Assembly: GCF_001540865.1 (NCBI RefSeq)
Contig: NC_033621.1
Location: forward strand, 18,159,816-18,223,815
DNA: 64,000 nt
Source: Ananas comosus
Taxonomy: Eukaryota > Streptophyta > Magnoliopsida > Poales > Bromeliaceae
Direction: 5' to 3'
A program made the translations under genes and the position numbers. Positions within the stretch are counted from its first letter, which is position 1. Every line of letters starts with the position of its first letter. This document shows, piece by piece, positions 22,051 through 33,599 of the stretch. The notes below the pieces were generated by a model, which did no database searches, was not told where the DNA came from, and saw nothing but the letters and a program-made list of their open reading frames with translations.

Positions 22051-25000
22051 TCACAAGGACAGGAACAGCCGAATTGGATCCTTGAGGGACTCGAATACGG
22101 CAGCCCAACCAGCTTGTGTCGGGTGCGCGTCATCCCAGTAGAAATACTCTTCTGGGTTGCTGCACAGTGTGAATTGATTGCTTCCCTTTTCGTCTATCTG
22201 CCCGCAATACCCATCAGTCCTGAAGCTCTCACAGCATGGCCTGTTAGGGCTCTTGAACTTCTTAGCTCCTTTCACTGCATGATATTATATATACACAGAC
22301 AAGAGCAGAATATATATATGAGCATGGTTAATTTGCATTTGAAATTTCAGAAATGGGCAATCTACTTAACCAACTTAAAAGCTTCTCGCTCAGAACCCAA
22401 TTAAGTGCTGTTGTGGTCGGAGCAGAAAGCCAAATTTGTGGCATTTGCTTGATGATCTCTTATTATAGTTATAGCAACGCCTTAATATATATGGAACATT
22501 AGGTGCAAGCATGCATATATACTACCTTTTTTGGCACCAGGTAGAACATTAAACTAGCATCGACATAGTGACATTTACTAGAGCAGATCAACCGGATTTA
22601 TTAATTGCGATCAAATTCAGTTGGTGAATGGTGATCAGATTCAATTAATGAATTGATTAATCTATTTGCTTTCTGTCAAAATCAGTTTGCTAGCTAATAA
22701 CATTGGCTAACACAATTAATAACTTTGGAAAAGCCCAATCCGGAAACCCAAAATGAACAATAACGACACGATTCAGATGACCAATTAATGTCAGAGTTCA
22801 TGAACAAATGAACTAAGATATATCACAGAAATGAAAACATCGTACAAGATTAAAAATGAGAAAGCATAGACGAATAATGCGAGACCTTGGTAAACTATAT
22901 CTTGGAAGGGCTCATTGAGGTTGAGAGTGAGAAAGCTCTGGTTGGCTGGGTCCAGCTTATTGATCATGGCTCGGAGGGCTTGGTTGTGATTCCGTGAGCC
23001 CAAATTGGCTTTAATGAGACAATCTGTGTAATTCAGTCCTCTTGCAAATAAGGGCGTGCATCCAAGAGGGTGCATGTTTGTGACCATCACCTTCCGCAAT
23101 CCAAGCTTGCGCAAACGTTTCATGTCTCGTTTGATCTGTTTTATTATCTTCGGAATATAATTTGTCGCTGCCTAAATATAGGAATTCAAGAAAAAGGGAA
23201 ACTACGTCAGGATCTAATTAATAGAAAAGGAGAAAGGAAACCTACATCAAGATCTACTAGAAAAGGAATACTGAGCACAATAATATCATTTTAGTTACAT
23301 AAGATTTGAGAAAAGTTACTATTTTCACATTACTAGTTTCACATTGTTCTTCTGTACAAGCCATTCTGATTTACTTCAATCTGTGTATGCAGAATATTAT
23401 TACAATTAAGAACAAAAAATTGGAAGAGTGTTGAATATAAAATCTGATGGCATCATTCTTAAAGCTTTTGGAGACATCACTTTAATGTGCTACTCTAGAG
23501 ACACTAAAATAGAGTTCCATCCTACTGTTCTAAAACCAATTCCTTCATGCTAATTAATTGCTAAGTTAATTAAGGCACTATTTTTGTCGTTAACTCGCAT
23601 CCATCACTAAATTATGCCAACTCATAATCCAGTCTATATAATCAAGTGTGCGAGCACAGATTAAATGCGTGCATGTGTCCAAAACTACTTAGATAAAGCA
23701 CTAGAAAGAATTAATGTTAGCAAAGGGTTTAATTTCTACCACTAGATTAATTATTAGTAGCTCATAATTTGACAACCAAATCAACCAAATTCTAGCAAAC
23801 AATAAAACTTTATGAGAATTGATACTCACATTAGTACTGTTTTCTCTTTCTGCAATGTATGAGTAGTCATTACCAGAGATGGTGAGCAGTGCGACCGCAG
23901 ACTTCTTAAGCTCACATTTATCAAACACCCCTTCTTTAATCTGTTCCTCAAACAAATCGATTTGTTCGCTTATGTTACGCTGGAAATTCCCTGTATCGAA
24001 TACACCGGCCCCGCCAACCGCAAAGTTCATTCCATATGGTAACAGCTTGTGTCCGACCCTCCGATATTTGTACGGAATAGGAGATCTGATTCCCAGAAAA
24101 GCAGCTGAAACAACACATAGAAACAAGATTTGTAGTCAAATGCTGTACTGTAAAACAGGATTAACTAACAGGACAATCAGTTGAGTTAATGTAAGTTTAG
24201 TTTTATAATTAAGGGAGCACGACTAGTAGGTGGTGGGCTTACACTGAAAAGGTTTCATTATATGCAATCTTTATATATATATATATATNATATATATATA
24301 TGTATGTATGTATGTATTCACATAGAATAATAGTGGTAACCGATCACCGTGTCATGAGAACAGGGTTAGGTAAATACACATGCATGAAAGTAAGAGAGCC
24401 TCCTTTGCCGTTCTATTCTTTTTAACTTTTGTGTAAAGCACATACAGTTAGGAGAATCATTGATCAAGAGAGAGCAGTTACGCATGTTACTTTATGATAA
24501 AGAGAAGTGCTTTGAGCAGGTTAGAGGTTATTGTACTATATTAACACCATAGAGAATATATAGAATAGAAATCAGTAATAAAAAAATTAATTATTAATAA
24601 TTTATTATTGATAAAGAAGATTATATTAAACAATCAATTATTGTATTTTTCAATAACAATTAATTTCTTTCTTTGTAAATATATATCATGGCTCTTTGGA
24701 CTTTATAGAATCAAATAGAGCAGTAATAGATGAAACATTGAGATCCAACATGGAAAAAAAGAAAAAAAAAAATGAAGCTATGACAACATTAATTTGTATA
24801 AACTTTATCTCCTTTAGTATTTCGAGGAGGTAAGTAGAAGTTAATTACAGCGCAATGTTGATGCCATAAAGAAGGTTTAATGATAAAGCAAAGGAATGGA
24901 GACAACCACTAACCACAAATGGCTTGCAAGTGAACAACTAGTTAATGCATTTAAAGAAATCTGTTTAAAAGCTAAAGCAAAAGCCGTTTCTTTTGTAGAA

Positions 25001-26252
25001 AGCGACAGCTCAAAGATGAAAGAATGAGACTAATTACATATTGTTCGTCTCCGAAAACTTAAAAAGTTAGAGAATAATGTTTTAATTAATATTTTATATA
25101 TATTCAACTGAGAGCTGAGTGAAGGCGCGAACCGAGAAAGTCGGTGAGGAGGCGGCCGTCGGAGAAGCGGCCAGAGGGTCTCCTGGGGAAGGTGATGCCG
25201 TACGGATAATACCACGAGCGGGTGAACTCTCTCCCAAGGTTTCCAAGATTTCCCGTGTCCGCGTAAGAGTCGCCGAACACGAAGAGCTGTTTTGGTTGAT
25301 AACGAGTTCCGTTGAACTGCTTGTAGCCTTCGGCATGATTACAACCACTCACCTTCAACCCTGCAATATTTGCACGAATTTTTGTGCAGCGGCAGTGATG
25401 TATGGTAGAGACAAGGCAACTAGCTATATATGGGTGATGCAATTAAGTAATTAATTAAGGGAGTGTTTGGATTGATTGATGCAGTTGCCCTTAGTATTAA
25501 ACCAAATTGTTGAAAATAAAAGTATTAGTTTCATCATCAGCCATGGCTGACTTCTTGCACTTGCACTGCTCAATTCTCGATTATCCTGTGGAAAAAAAAA
25601 AAAAAAAAAAATGCAAGTGCCATAGCCCATGTTTCAAGTGACTGATCCCCTCTGCATCGCCGTACGTGCTTGACAAAAACGATAACTTTTACGTATATAC
25701 TTGGTTAATTTGTGGTACGGATAATTATAATTACAATTATAAATGTTGCATAAGGCCTAGTTTCATAATATGGTGGCCAAAACAGCACTTTCATATCTTG
25801 AAAGGCTGAGAAAAAAAAAAAACAAAAACAAAAACACTTCTAATCTTCTCTTATTTTATCTTATAAAATGGGGCAACACCGAAGAAGCATATAATGTATT
25901 TTCAAATGGCAGTTGTCACTATAATTTTATAGTATAACATAAGCAAAATTAAAATCATATTAAATATTTAGAGATTTTTAAGATATAAAAATAATACCCT
26001 TAGCTACCATATTACCGAAATAGGCTATAAAATATATGCTAGTGTTCTAGATCCTAAATTCAAAATCTAATTAATTATCTCACATTTTCAACTGAATTTA
26101 TTTTTTTATTAAAATAAAGAAAATGAAAAATATGGTATTTTTTTCCCGAAAAAAAAAAATAAAAAGGTATATAATTAAGCAATCTTACCAAGAAGGAGAA
26201 ATACCAAGGAGATGGTAAACCAGAATGGCATGAAATAATTTCTGCTCGCCAT
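22051..26252 (-). CDS. GDSL esterase/lipase (SGNH hydrolase), five exons, complete
   Basis: Predicted secreted serine esterase/lipase of 358 residues; the substrate is unknown. Exons: 26252-26189, 25360-25133, 24104-23830, 23171-22886, 22274-22051. All junctions are GT-AG and keep phase, giving 1,077 bases with the stop. The short first exon encodes a signal peptide (MASRNYFMPFWFTISLVFLL). Block I is FVFGDSYADTGN with catalytic Ser53; block II Gly lies in NFAVGGAGVFDTG (about 128); block III is SGNDYSY with Asn176; block V is WDDAHPTQAGW with Asp332 and His335. The length is usual for plant GDSL lipases. The sequence most resembles the Arabidopsis At5g03610 group from memory. There are no frameshifts or missing catalytic residues. 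A (TA)n stretch lies about 100 bases upstream of the ATG (26,350-26,390). Confidence 0.95.
24276..24315. repeat. (TA)n/(TATG)n microsatellite with an N, in GDSL intron 2
   Basis: TA dinucleotides broken by an N at 24,289, then TATG repeats. The N probably marks a slippage-prone assembly join. Confidence 0.85.
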
Positions 26253-26796
26253 GAATTTAAAGAAATAATTGTTTTAGGGCGAGCAGCGGGCGGGCGGGAA
26301 GGGGGGGTGGTGGTGGTGGTTGTGGTGGTGAAGGGCTTGTTGTTTGCGTTTATATATATATAATAATATATATATATATAATATATATACGAATCGGCCG
26401 GGCTGTGAGCGAGAATCGGTTCGTTTCATCTTAAGGCGCTTTCCAAATAGGAAAACTCTCGCCCCAAATAAAGCCATTATATTCAGAAACACCAGCCTTT
26501 TCGTTAGCTTCTCTCTCAAATCCTCAGACGATTCCATCCCGAGCACCGCGTCGCCGCCCGCCTCTCTTCCTCTCTATACTACCTAAACTCACATACTCGA
26601 GCCCTTCTGCATTCAGAGTCCTTTGCATAGGATTAATAGGAATTCAACACGAACGGCTGACCTGGCGGACCTGTACCGACTATAGCGCGATCTGCCAGCA
26701 TTATATTATATAATAGATAATATATAAGAGAAAAAATATAAAATTTTATTTTAAAAAAATAAAGTAGTCATTAATATTGTATAAAAACTACTAATA
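26253..26796. other. GDSL gene 5' region; no further gene
   Basis: Contains a GT-rich run (26,305-26,330), the TA-rich tract and a GC-moderate stretch to 26,600. Open frames on both strands here lack domain features. Nothing else is supported. Confidence 0.5.
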
Positions 26797-28085
26797 TAAT
26801 TAGGGCGTGTTTGATTTGCTTCTTTTTCACACTGGAATCGGAATGGACGAATCCGTTTGTGGGTGTTTGGTACGCAGAAGTCCCATTCCTATTCCAATTC
26901 CCGAGTGGAATAGGATTCTCCCAATCATCTTATTTTTCAATCCTGCCTAAGAGACCGGATTGGAAGTTGAATCCGGACGGAATGAATATTTATTCGGATT
27001 AAATTTATTTTTACAACTTTTTTAATTGAAATATGAGTTTAAATTTAGAAATTAAATTTATAATTTTAAATTTTAATTGGAACTTGAATTAAAAATTAAA
27101 ATTTAATCAAATATTTCGAATCTAACTTATGAATTTGAATTTAAATTAAATTTTAATTTATATAAAGTTTGATTCAAATTTTATTTAAAACTTAAATTAA
27201 ATTTATGGATTCAAATTATAATTTTAAGTTTGAATTTGAATAAATCGAAATTTAGTTTTATATTTTGAATTATCCACTCAACTTTAAAGTTTAATTTTTT
27301 AAAAGAAATAGATTTAAAATTTTGACATTATTTCAAAATTTTGATGTAAATTTTTAATATTTAATTTTTAGTTTGAATCTAAATTAATATATTATAAAGA
27401 TAAAGTTAGTATATTAATTTGATTACGTTTTTTATATCTTCCTGAGCCAAACACCGACAGTGAGAATGATTTATTCCGATTCCGATTCAAGTCATGAACC
27501 AAACAGAATTATGTAATGAGTAATTCCGATTTCGATTTCAGATTATTTCGATTCCGATTCTGATTCCGATTTCGACTTCCCTTTAGGGTGTGTTTGGTTC
27601 GAAGTTTTAACCGATATTGGAATCGAAATGAGAATAAGCTAGAAACGGAATCGGAATGATTCATTATCTAAATCGGAATCGGAATGAATTATTCCCATTA
27701 TCGGTGTTTGGTTCAGATTGATATTAGAAATATAATCAAATTAATATACTAATTTTATCTTTATAATATATTAGTTTAAATTCAAACTGAAAAAATTAAA
27801 TATTAAAAATTTACGTCAAAATTTTAAATATATTTTATAATGAATTAAAATTTAAATTGAACGAATAATTCAAAATATAAAACTAAATTTCAATTTATTC
27901 AAATTCAAACTTAAAATTATAATTTAAATTTTAATTTGAATCCATAAATTTATTTAAATTTTAAATAAAACGTTAGATTTAAATTAAATTTAAATTTAAA
28001 TTCAAATTTAGAAATTAGATTCGAAATGCTTGATTGAATTTTAATTTTTAATTTAAGTTCAAATTAAAATTAAAATGTATACGAC
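26797..28085. repeat. AT-rich foldback (large inverted repeat centred near 27,575) with GTGTTTGG ends
   Basis: The segment about 27,065-27,570 is inverted at about 27,580-28,085. For example, the stretch ending CAAACACCGACAGTGAGAAT (27,447-27,466) is mirrored by ATTCCCATTATCGGTGTTTG (27,690-27,709), and TTAATATACTAA words mirror on both arms. A piece at 26,797-27,000 starts GGGCGTGTTTGATTTGC, resembling the GGGTGTGTTTGGTTCGAAG at 27,594, so two nested or adjoining foldback elements are likely. No coding sequence. Confidence 0.7.
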
Positions 28086-29673
28086 TACTAATAAATTCAA
28101 AACCATAATTCAGAATCGACTAAACTACTACCAAAGGAAAAACCCAAATACAAGTAATCTCAAACTACAATCACATAATTTTCCACAATAGCCACATAAT
28201 GAAATAGGAGTAATCTGAGGCTAGGAATCGAGATCCACACTACGAACTATCTAGACGTTAACTAACCGCGTCCTCACACCGCGCCCCAATCCGCACAATC
28301 AGCAACATCTGAAAAAATAGTGGAGTGGAAAATATATAAATATGTTTTTCAGTGGGGACAACCAGCCAACGAGAACAAGCTGCACTCACTGTGTAATACA
28401 CTAGATGTCACGCCCCGGGACCGGCGGAGGCCCTCTCGGTGGCGTGCCTAGACCCGCCATATGTCTACACATATAAGGCGTCTACAATAAAAGCGGAAGT
28501 AAAAGCAAGAAATAGAACAAATAGAATAATAACAACTAATGATATCAGAGCGAGTAAAGTTCTATCATCTAAACCAGAGTAAAAGAAATATAACTAGACA
28601 ATGAAAGTAAAGCACAAAGTGATACAATGCTATCACCTCAAAAGGAATACAAATATCCAAAAGAAGGGTGGTCTCTATACATATACGGGTACAACTCACA
28701 ACCTCTCACAAAATAAAATCACGAGAGGTAGACAACCTATCAAATCGCCCTCGAAGGAAGCTAGCTCGAAGCAACTCCCTTCCCTCGGTCCCTAGCCTCT
28801 CCCGGCGTTGAAGGCTCTGAAAGAAAATATAAAACAGAGGGCATGAGAACTATATCTCGGTAACGCCCTAAACCAAATACAACTTGTAATTTAACGGATT
28901 CACAGTAGTTCCCCGTGATCCGCATCACTCACAAACCTTGAAGCGAAACACTGAATGATCTAGAAGCCCTACGATCGATCACTGCTATGGTACAATCTCT
29001 GTACTCCAAACCCATGAACTCTGAACCTGATATGAACGAACGGTAAACACGAGTAAGCGTGTACGAACACTCCCAGCGAGGGATGTTCGGCCGTGAGGCC
29101 TCAATCGGATGCGCTGGATACAAGTGAGCACGCCATAACTCTTCGGATACCCCAGCTCACCCTGTCTGTGTAAGGTTCTCATCCTTACAACCCGATGGTG
29201 TCCGTGAATCCGCCGTGTTCGACCTGATGGAAACCATCCAGGAATTAACCTTTATTTTTAGCTGTGCCACAACCCAAATAATATTAGTGATGATCTATAT
29301 CTTATCATCAACCTAATGAACCTGAACGAAGATCGTATCAAAACCCATGAACCTATATGTATGTATGTACATCGTACGATCCTCTACAATGGATAGCGTA
29401 AGTATATATGTAACAACGGTACTATTTCGTACTAGAAGTATTAAAGTATTTCGTTTATTACTAATAATGAACACCAGTACAGTCCTGCACGAACAAGTAT
29501 TACTTTATCCACATGTAGTATAAACTGTATTACATCATGGAATCGTACAAATTAATACGAAAGTACTTACGTGAAATAAGTAATGATAACGAGAAGGAAC
29601 TGAATGGGAAAAGAAAACCCCGGATCACCACGTAACTCGACTCCAGTCATTAACGGGTGACCCTTGATATTTG

Positions 29674-30454
29674 NNNNNNNNNNNNNNNNNNNNNNNNNNN
29701 NNNNNNNNNNNNNNNNNNNNNNNNNNNNNNNNNNNNNNNNNNNNNNNNNNNNNNNNNNNNNNNNNNNNNNNNNNNNNNNNNNNNNNNNNNNNNNNNNNNN
29801 NNNNNNNNNNNNNNNNNNNNNNNNNNNNNNNNNNNNNNNNNNNNNNNNNNNNNNNNNNNNNNNNNNNNNNNNNNNNNNNNNNNNNNNNNNNNNNNNNNNN
29901 NNNNNNNNNNNNNNNNNNNNNNNNNNNNNNNNNNNNNNNNNNNNNNNNNNNNNNNNNNNNNNNNNNNNNNNNNNNNNNNNNNNNNNNNNNNNNNNNNNNN
30001 NNNNNNNNNNNNNNNNNNNNNNNNNNNNNNNNNNNNNNNNNNNNNNNNNNNNNNNNNNNNNNNNNNNNNNNNNNNNNNNNNNNNNNNNNNNNNNNNNNNN
30101 NNNNNNNNNNNNNNNNNNNNNNNNNNNNNNNNNNNNNNNNNNNNNNNNNNNNNNNNNNNNNNNNNNNNNNNNNNNNNNNNNNNNNNNNNNNNNNNNNNNN
30201 NNNNNNNNNNNNNNNNNNNNNNNNNNNNNNNNNNNNNNNNNNNNNNNNNNNNNNNNNNNNNNNNNNNNNNNNNNNNNNNNNNNNNNNNNNNNNNNNNNNN
30301 NNNNNNNNNNNNNNNNNNNNNNNNNNNNNNNNNNNNNNNNNNNNNNNNNNNNNNNNNNNNNNNNNNNNNNNNNNNNNNNNNNNNNNNNNNNNNNNNNNNN
30401 NNNNNNNNNNNNNNNNNNNNNNNNNNNNNNNNNNNNNNNNNNNNNNNNNNNNNN
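29674..30454. other. Assembly gap (N run)
   Basis: About 780 N inside the LTR; it hides the presumed TATA region. Translations crossing it are meaningless. Confidence 0.98.
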
Positions 30455-30464
30455 TCTGCCGCCT

Positions 30465-30625
30465 TGTACCGGTACATGGGCCCTTGTACCGGTACAAGGT
30501 CCACGAAATCCAAACCCGAGGCTCGGGTTGCTGGGCTCTGCGGCTTTGTACCGGTACAAGCTCCGATGGCTGTACTGGTACAACCATCAACCTTGTACCG
30601 GTACAAGCACAACCTTGTACCGGTA
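30465..30625 (-). promoter_or_regulatory. GTACCGGTAC palindrome array in LTR U3
   Basis: Five TTGTACCGGTAC(A/a) palindromes plus one degenerate GTACTGGTAC lie about 200-360 bases from the LTR start (minus sense). They occupy the position held by GGGACCGGTCCC arrays in the other LTRs. Each is a perfect palindrome around ACCGGT, but the outer arms differ from those of the other family. Confidence 0.6.
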
Positions 30626-30878
30626 CAAGCCCGCCAGAACTCAATCCGAGAGTCAGCCAAATCTCGTTTTTTTTCGGGTTTTGGTGCAAGGCTTTGTACC
30701 ACAAATCTCGGGACACGTGCCATAGGTCGGAACACAGTCAACGACCCACCAGAAAATCTGGAAAAGCTCAGAACATAGCCAATCACTCGAACCTCGCAAT
30801 TTGCAAAGGTCTAGTGTGTTACATCCACCCATCCTAAAAAGGAGTTTCGTCTGCGAAACTCAAAACAAACAAAGTATC

Positions 30879-32576
30879 TCAAGCCTCCATCTGAAAAAGA
30901 TGGGGATAGCGCTCCCGCAGTGCGCTCTCCAACTCCCAAGTGGCCTCACGCTCGTCGTGGTTGCTCCAAAGCACCTTCACGTAGGGAATTTTCCGGTTCC
31001 GCAATCTTTTCACCTCGCGAGCCAAAATCCTCAAGGGTTGCTCCTCAAAGCTCAATCCTCCCGCAGCTCCATAGGTGTAGCATCCAATACATGAGCCGGG
31101 TCGTGGATGTACTTCCGAAGGACCGATACATGGAATACATTGTGTACACCCGATAGGTTCGGCGGTAGAGCAAGTCTATACGCTACCGGGCCTACACGCT
31201 CCAAAACCTCATACGGTCGAATGTATCGGGGGCTCAACTTACCACGGATTCCAAATCTTCTAATTCCTTTGGTCGGCGAGACTTTCAAGAACACATGGTC
31301 TCCAATCTGAAACTCCAAGTCTCGTCGACGCCGATCAGCATAACTCCTCTGCCTACTCTGGGCTGTCAACAATCGCTCCCGAGCAATGCGAACCTTGTCC
31401 TCTACTTCCTCGAGCACATCTGGGCCTAAAGCCAATCTCTCGCCAACTTTACTCCAATGAAGCGGCGACCTACACTTCCGTACATAGAGTGCCTCGAACG
31501 GTGCCATCTTGATGCTTGCTTGATAACTGTTGTTATAAGCAAACTCTGCTATCGGTAGATGCTGCGACCATCCTCCCTGGAAGTCAATCACGCAAGCTCG
31601 AAGCATGTCCTCTAGAGTCTGTATAGTACGCTCCAACTGCCCGTCACTCTGGGGGTGGAAAGCAGTGCTGAAATCCAAGCGCGTACCCAAAGCGTCCTGT
31701 AAGCTCCTCCAAAAATGGGATACAAAACGGGGGTCTCGATCCGATACTATAGAAGTAGGTACCCCGTGCAATCGCACAATCTCATCCAAATAAACCTGTG
31801 CGAGTCTTTCACCAGTCCAAGTAGTATGGATAGGTATGAAATGTGCTGATTTTGTCAATCTATCCACGATCACCCAAATAGCGTCATGTCCAGCCTGTGA
31901 GCGGGGCAATCCCATCACGAAATCCATGGTGACCTTTTTCCATTTCCACACTGGAATCGGTAGACTCTGCAACTTCCCTGCAGGAACTCGGTGCTCAGCC
32001 TTCACCTGTTGGTAAGTTAAACATCTAGCAACAAACTCACCAACATCCTTTTTCATCCCGGGCCACCGGTAAAGCAACTTCAAGTCCTTGTACATCTTGG
32101 TGCCTCCCGGATGTATAGCATACGGTGCTCGGTGTGCTTCTTGAAGAATATCCTCTTTAATGCCCAAGTCCGCCGGTACACAAAGTCGTCCGCGGAAACG
32201 TATCAATCCATCACCGTCTAAAGTAAAGTCACCAGTGCAACCATCAACCATCTTAGCTCGAATCCTTTGCAACTCCGAGTCGGAAGCTTGCTTTTCTTTA
32301 ATCCTTTCCAAAAGTGTAGGTTGCACCACCAAAGTCATCAACCTCAAAGGTGTATCAGGAGCCACCACCTCCAACTCCAACCGCTTCATCTGCTCGATTA
32401 ACGGCGGTTGAGTAACCATAAGCATCGCTAAGTTTTCAGTCGATTTCTGACTTAGCGCATCTGCCATCACGTTAGCCTTGCCCGGGTGGTAAAGTATCGT
32501 CAAATCATAATCCTTGAGTAGCTCCAACCATCTGTGCTGCCTCAAGTTCAACTCCTTTTGAGTGAATAGATACTTT
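30879..32576 (-). pseudogene. Ty3/gypsy (Tekay-like chromovirus) polyprotein, RNase H end through integrase and chromodomain, truncated
   Basis: The open part (32,576-31,052) reads from the RNase H end ([13 protein letters not shown]) into integrase. The zinc-binding region [11 protein letters not shown]...RCLTYQQVK has Tyr where the second Cys of HHCC is expected. Catalytic residues are visible in TMDFVMGLP (Asp), IVSDRDPRF (Asp) and [13 protein letters not shown] (Glu). A GPY/F-like region and FHVSVLRKY follow. At about 31,052 the frame breaks by one base; the next frame continues with REVKRLRNRKIPYVKVLWSN and ATWELE, a chromodomain-like tail, to a stop at 30,881-30,879. The 5' side ends at an N gap, so gag, protease and most of reverse transcriptase are absent. 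A decayed element. Confidence 0.9.
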
Positions 32577-32676
32577 NNNNNNNNNNNNNNNNNNNNNNNN
32601 NNNNNNNNNNNNNNNNNNNNNNNNNNNNNNNNNNNNNNNNNNNNNNNNNNNNNNNNNNNNNNNNNNNNNNNNNNNN
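32577..32676. other. Assembly gap (100 N)
   Basis: Exactly 100 N, a conventional gap of unknown size. The missing 5' part of the retroelement may lie here. Confidence 0.98.
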
Positions 32677-32725
32677 TAAAATGGGTCCGTCGACAGACCC
32701 AAACTTTGACATATACGTGCTATTT
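32677..32725 (+). repeat. Short repeat shared with 37,394-37,440
   Basis: AAATGGGTCCGTCGACAGAC followed by CCAAA...TATACGTGC occurs here and again at 37,396-37,436 just upstream of the uricase gene. It contains the palindrome GGGTCCGTCGACAGACCC. It could be the end of a mobile element present twice; the family is not recognised. Confidence 0.6.
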
Positions 32726-32744
32726 ATTATATATATATTATATA

Positions 32745-33314
32745 TATATTATAGTGCTAGGCTCCTATGCTTGAAAGTACGGAAGACCTCCGTACTTGTA
32801 AGTTGTTTTCTGATGATTGGGACGTCCCGATTTGACGATCGGCTCGTTAGGCTATAATCTCACGTTATGGACTATTCTAGAAAACCAAAAATTTTCAGAT
32901 AATTTTTTGACATCATTTACCAAACGATCACGAGTCTCGCAAAATGATATTTTAACGATCGATGTGGCATGTTTTTAATTTCAACGGGTAAAAGTATCCA
33001 AATTCATGAAAATTTAATAAAAAAAATTTACTTTAATATCAGAGCAAGAACAATACTTCCGCCATTTGAAATTTTGAGCCCTTTTATCACCTTTTCTTAT
33101 GAGATTTTTATTTCAGCCGTTCATTTTTGAGACCACTCGTTCATAGGCAAACGCAAGTAAAAAAATTTTATAAAATTGGTTTCTAGATAGGTCCGAATAG
33201 CATAATCATGTCTAACGAACAGATCGCTAATCAGATATCCATCATCAAAAACAGCTTATAAGCACGGAGGGCATTCGTACTTTCGAAAATATAGCGAGCC
33301 TAGCTCTATATATA
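32745..33314. mobile_element. MITE, about 570 bp, terminal inverted repeats
   Basis: The left arm AGTGCTAGGCTCCTATGCTT... (with GAAAGTACGGAAGACCTCCG) is mirrored at the right end (CGGAGGGCATTCGTACTTTC...GAGCCTAGCTCT). It is flanked by TA-rich DNA, so target-site duplications cannot be separated from the flank. It resembles the MITEs at 38,771-40,371 in organisation (a stem with GTAC words, then a GTTGTTTTCTGATGATTGGG-like segment). Confidence 0.75.
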
Positions 33315-33599
33315 TTAGTATATTGCTAATAGACTGAAAATTGCTTATAAGCTAATTGTGACTAAATTAGTCACAATAATGCTAAAATGGAGATTAAGTG
33401 TTTTTAAACTTAATTAGAGGTTTGAAAACAGCAATTGACACATTTTGGAAGTGTGACAAGAGACCGCGAATGGAATCGAAGTGGTTAAAGACCTCCAATT
33501 GCTATTGCTACTCTAAAGCTGAAATTTTTAGTCTATTTGGTCAAAATGATCAAATTAATACAAAATTGAAAATAAATGCTTCCAAATTAAATTGATAGC

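Larger units (their letters stand above)
28406..30823 (-). mobile_element. LTR (3' LTR of Ty3/gypsy element), same family type as 12,743-15,383
   Basis: It starts TGTCACGCCCCGGGACCGGC, nearly identical to the start of the solo LTR at 12,743, and ends GTGTGTTACA. On the minus strand it begins TGTAACACACTAGACC and lies just downstream of the pol remnant, as a 3' LTR should. A purine-rich AGGATGGGTGGA (minus strand) abuts it and could be the polypurine tract. The middle is an N run (29,674-30,454). The other LTR is not seen. Confidence 0.85.

Noticed and set aside
29567..30837. Several 340-390-residue open frames
   Set aside because: They consist mainly of translated N and the GTACCGGTAC array.
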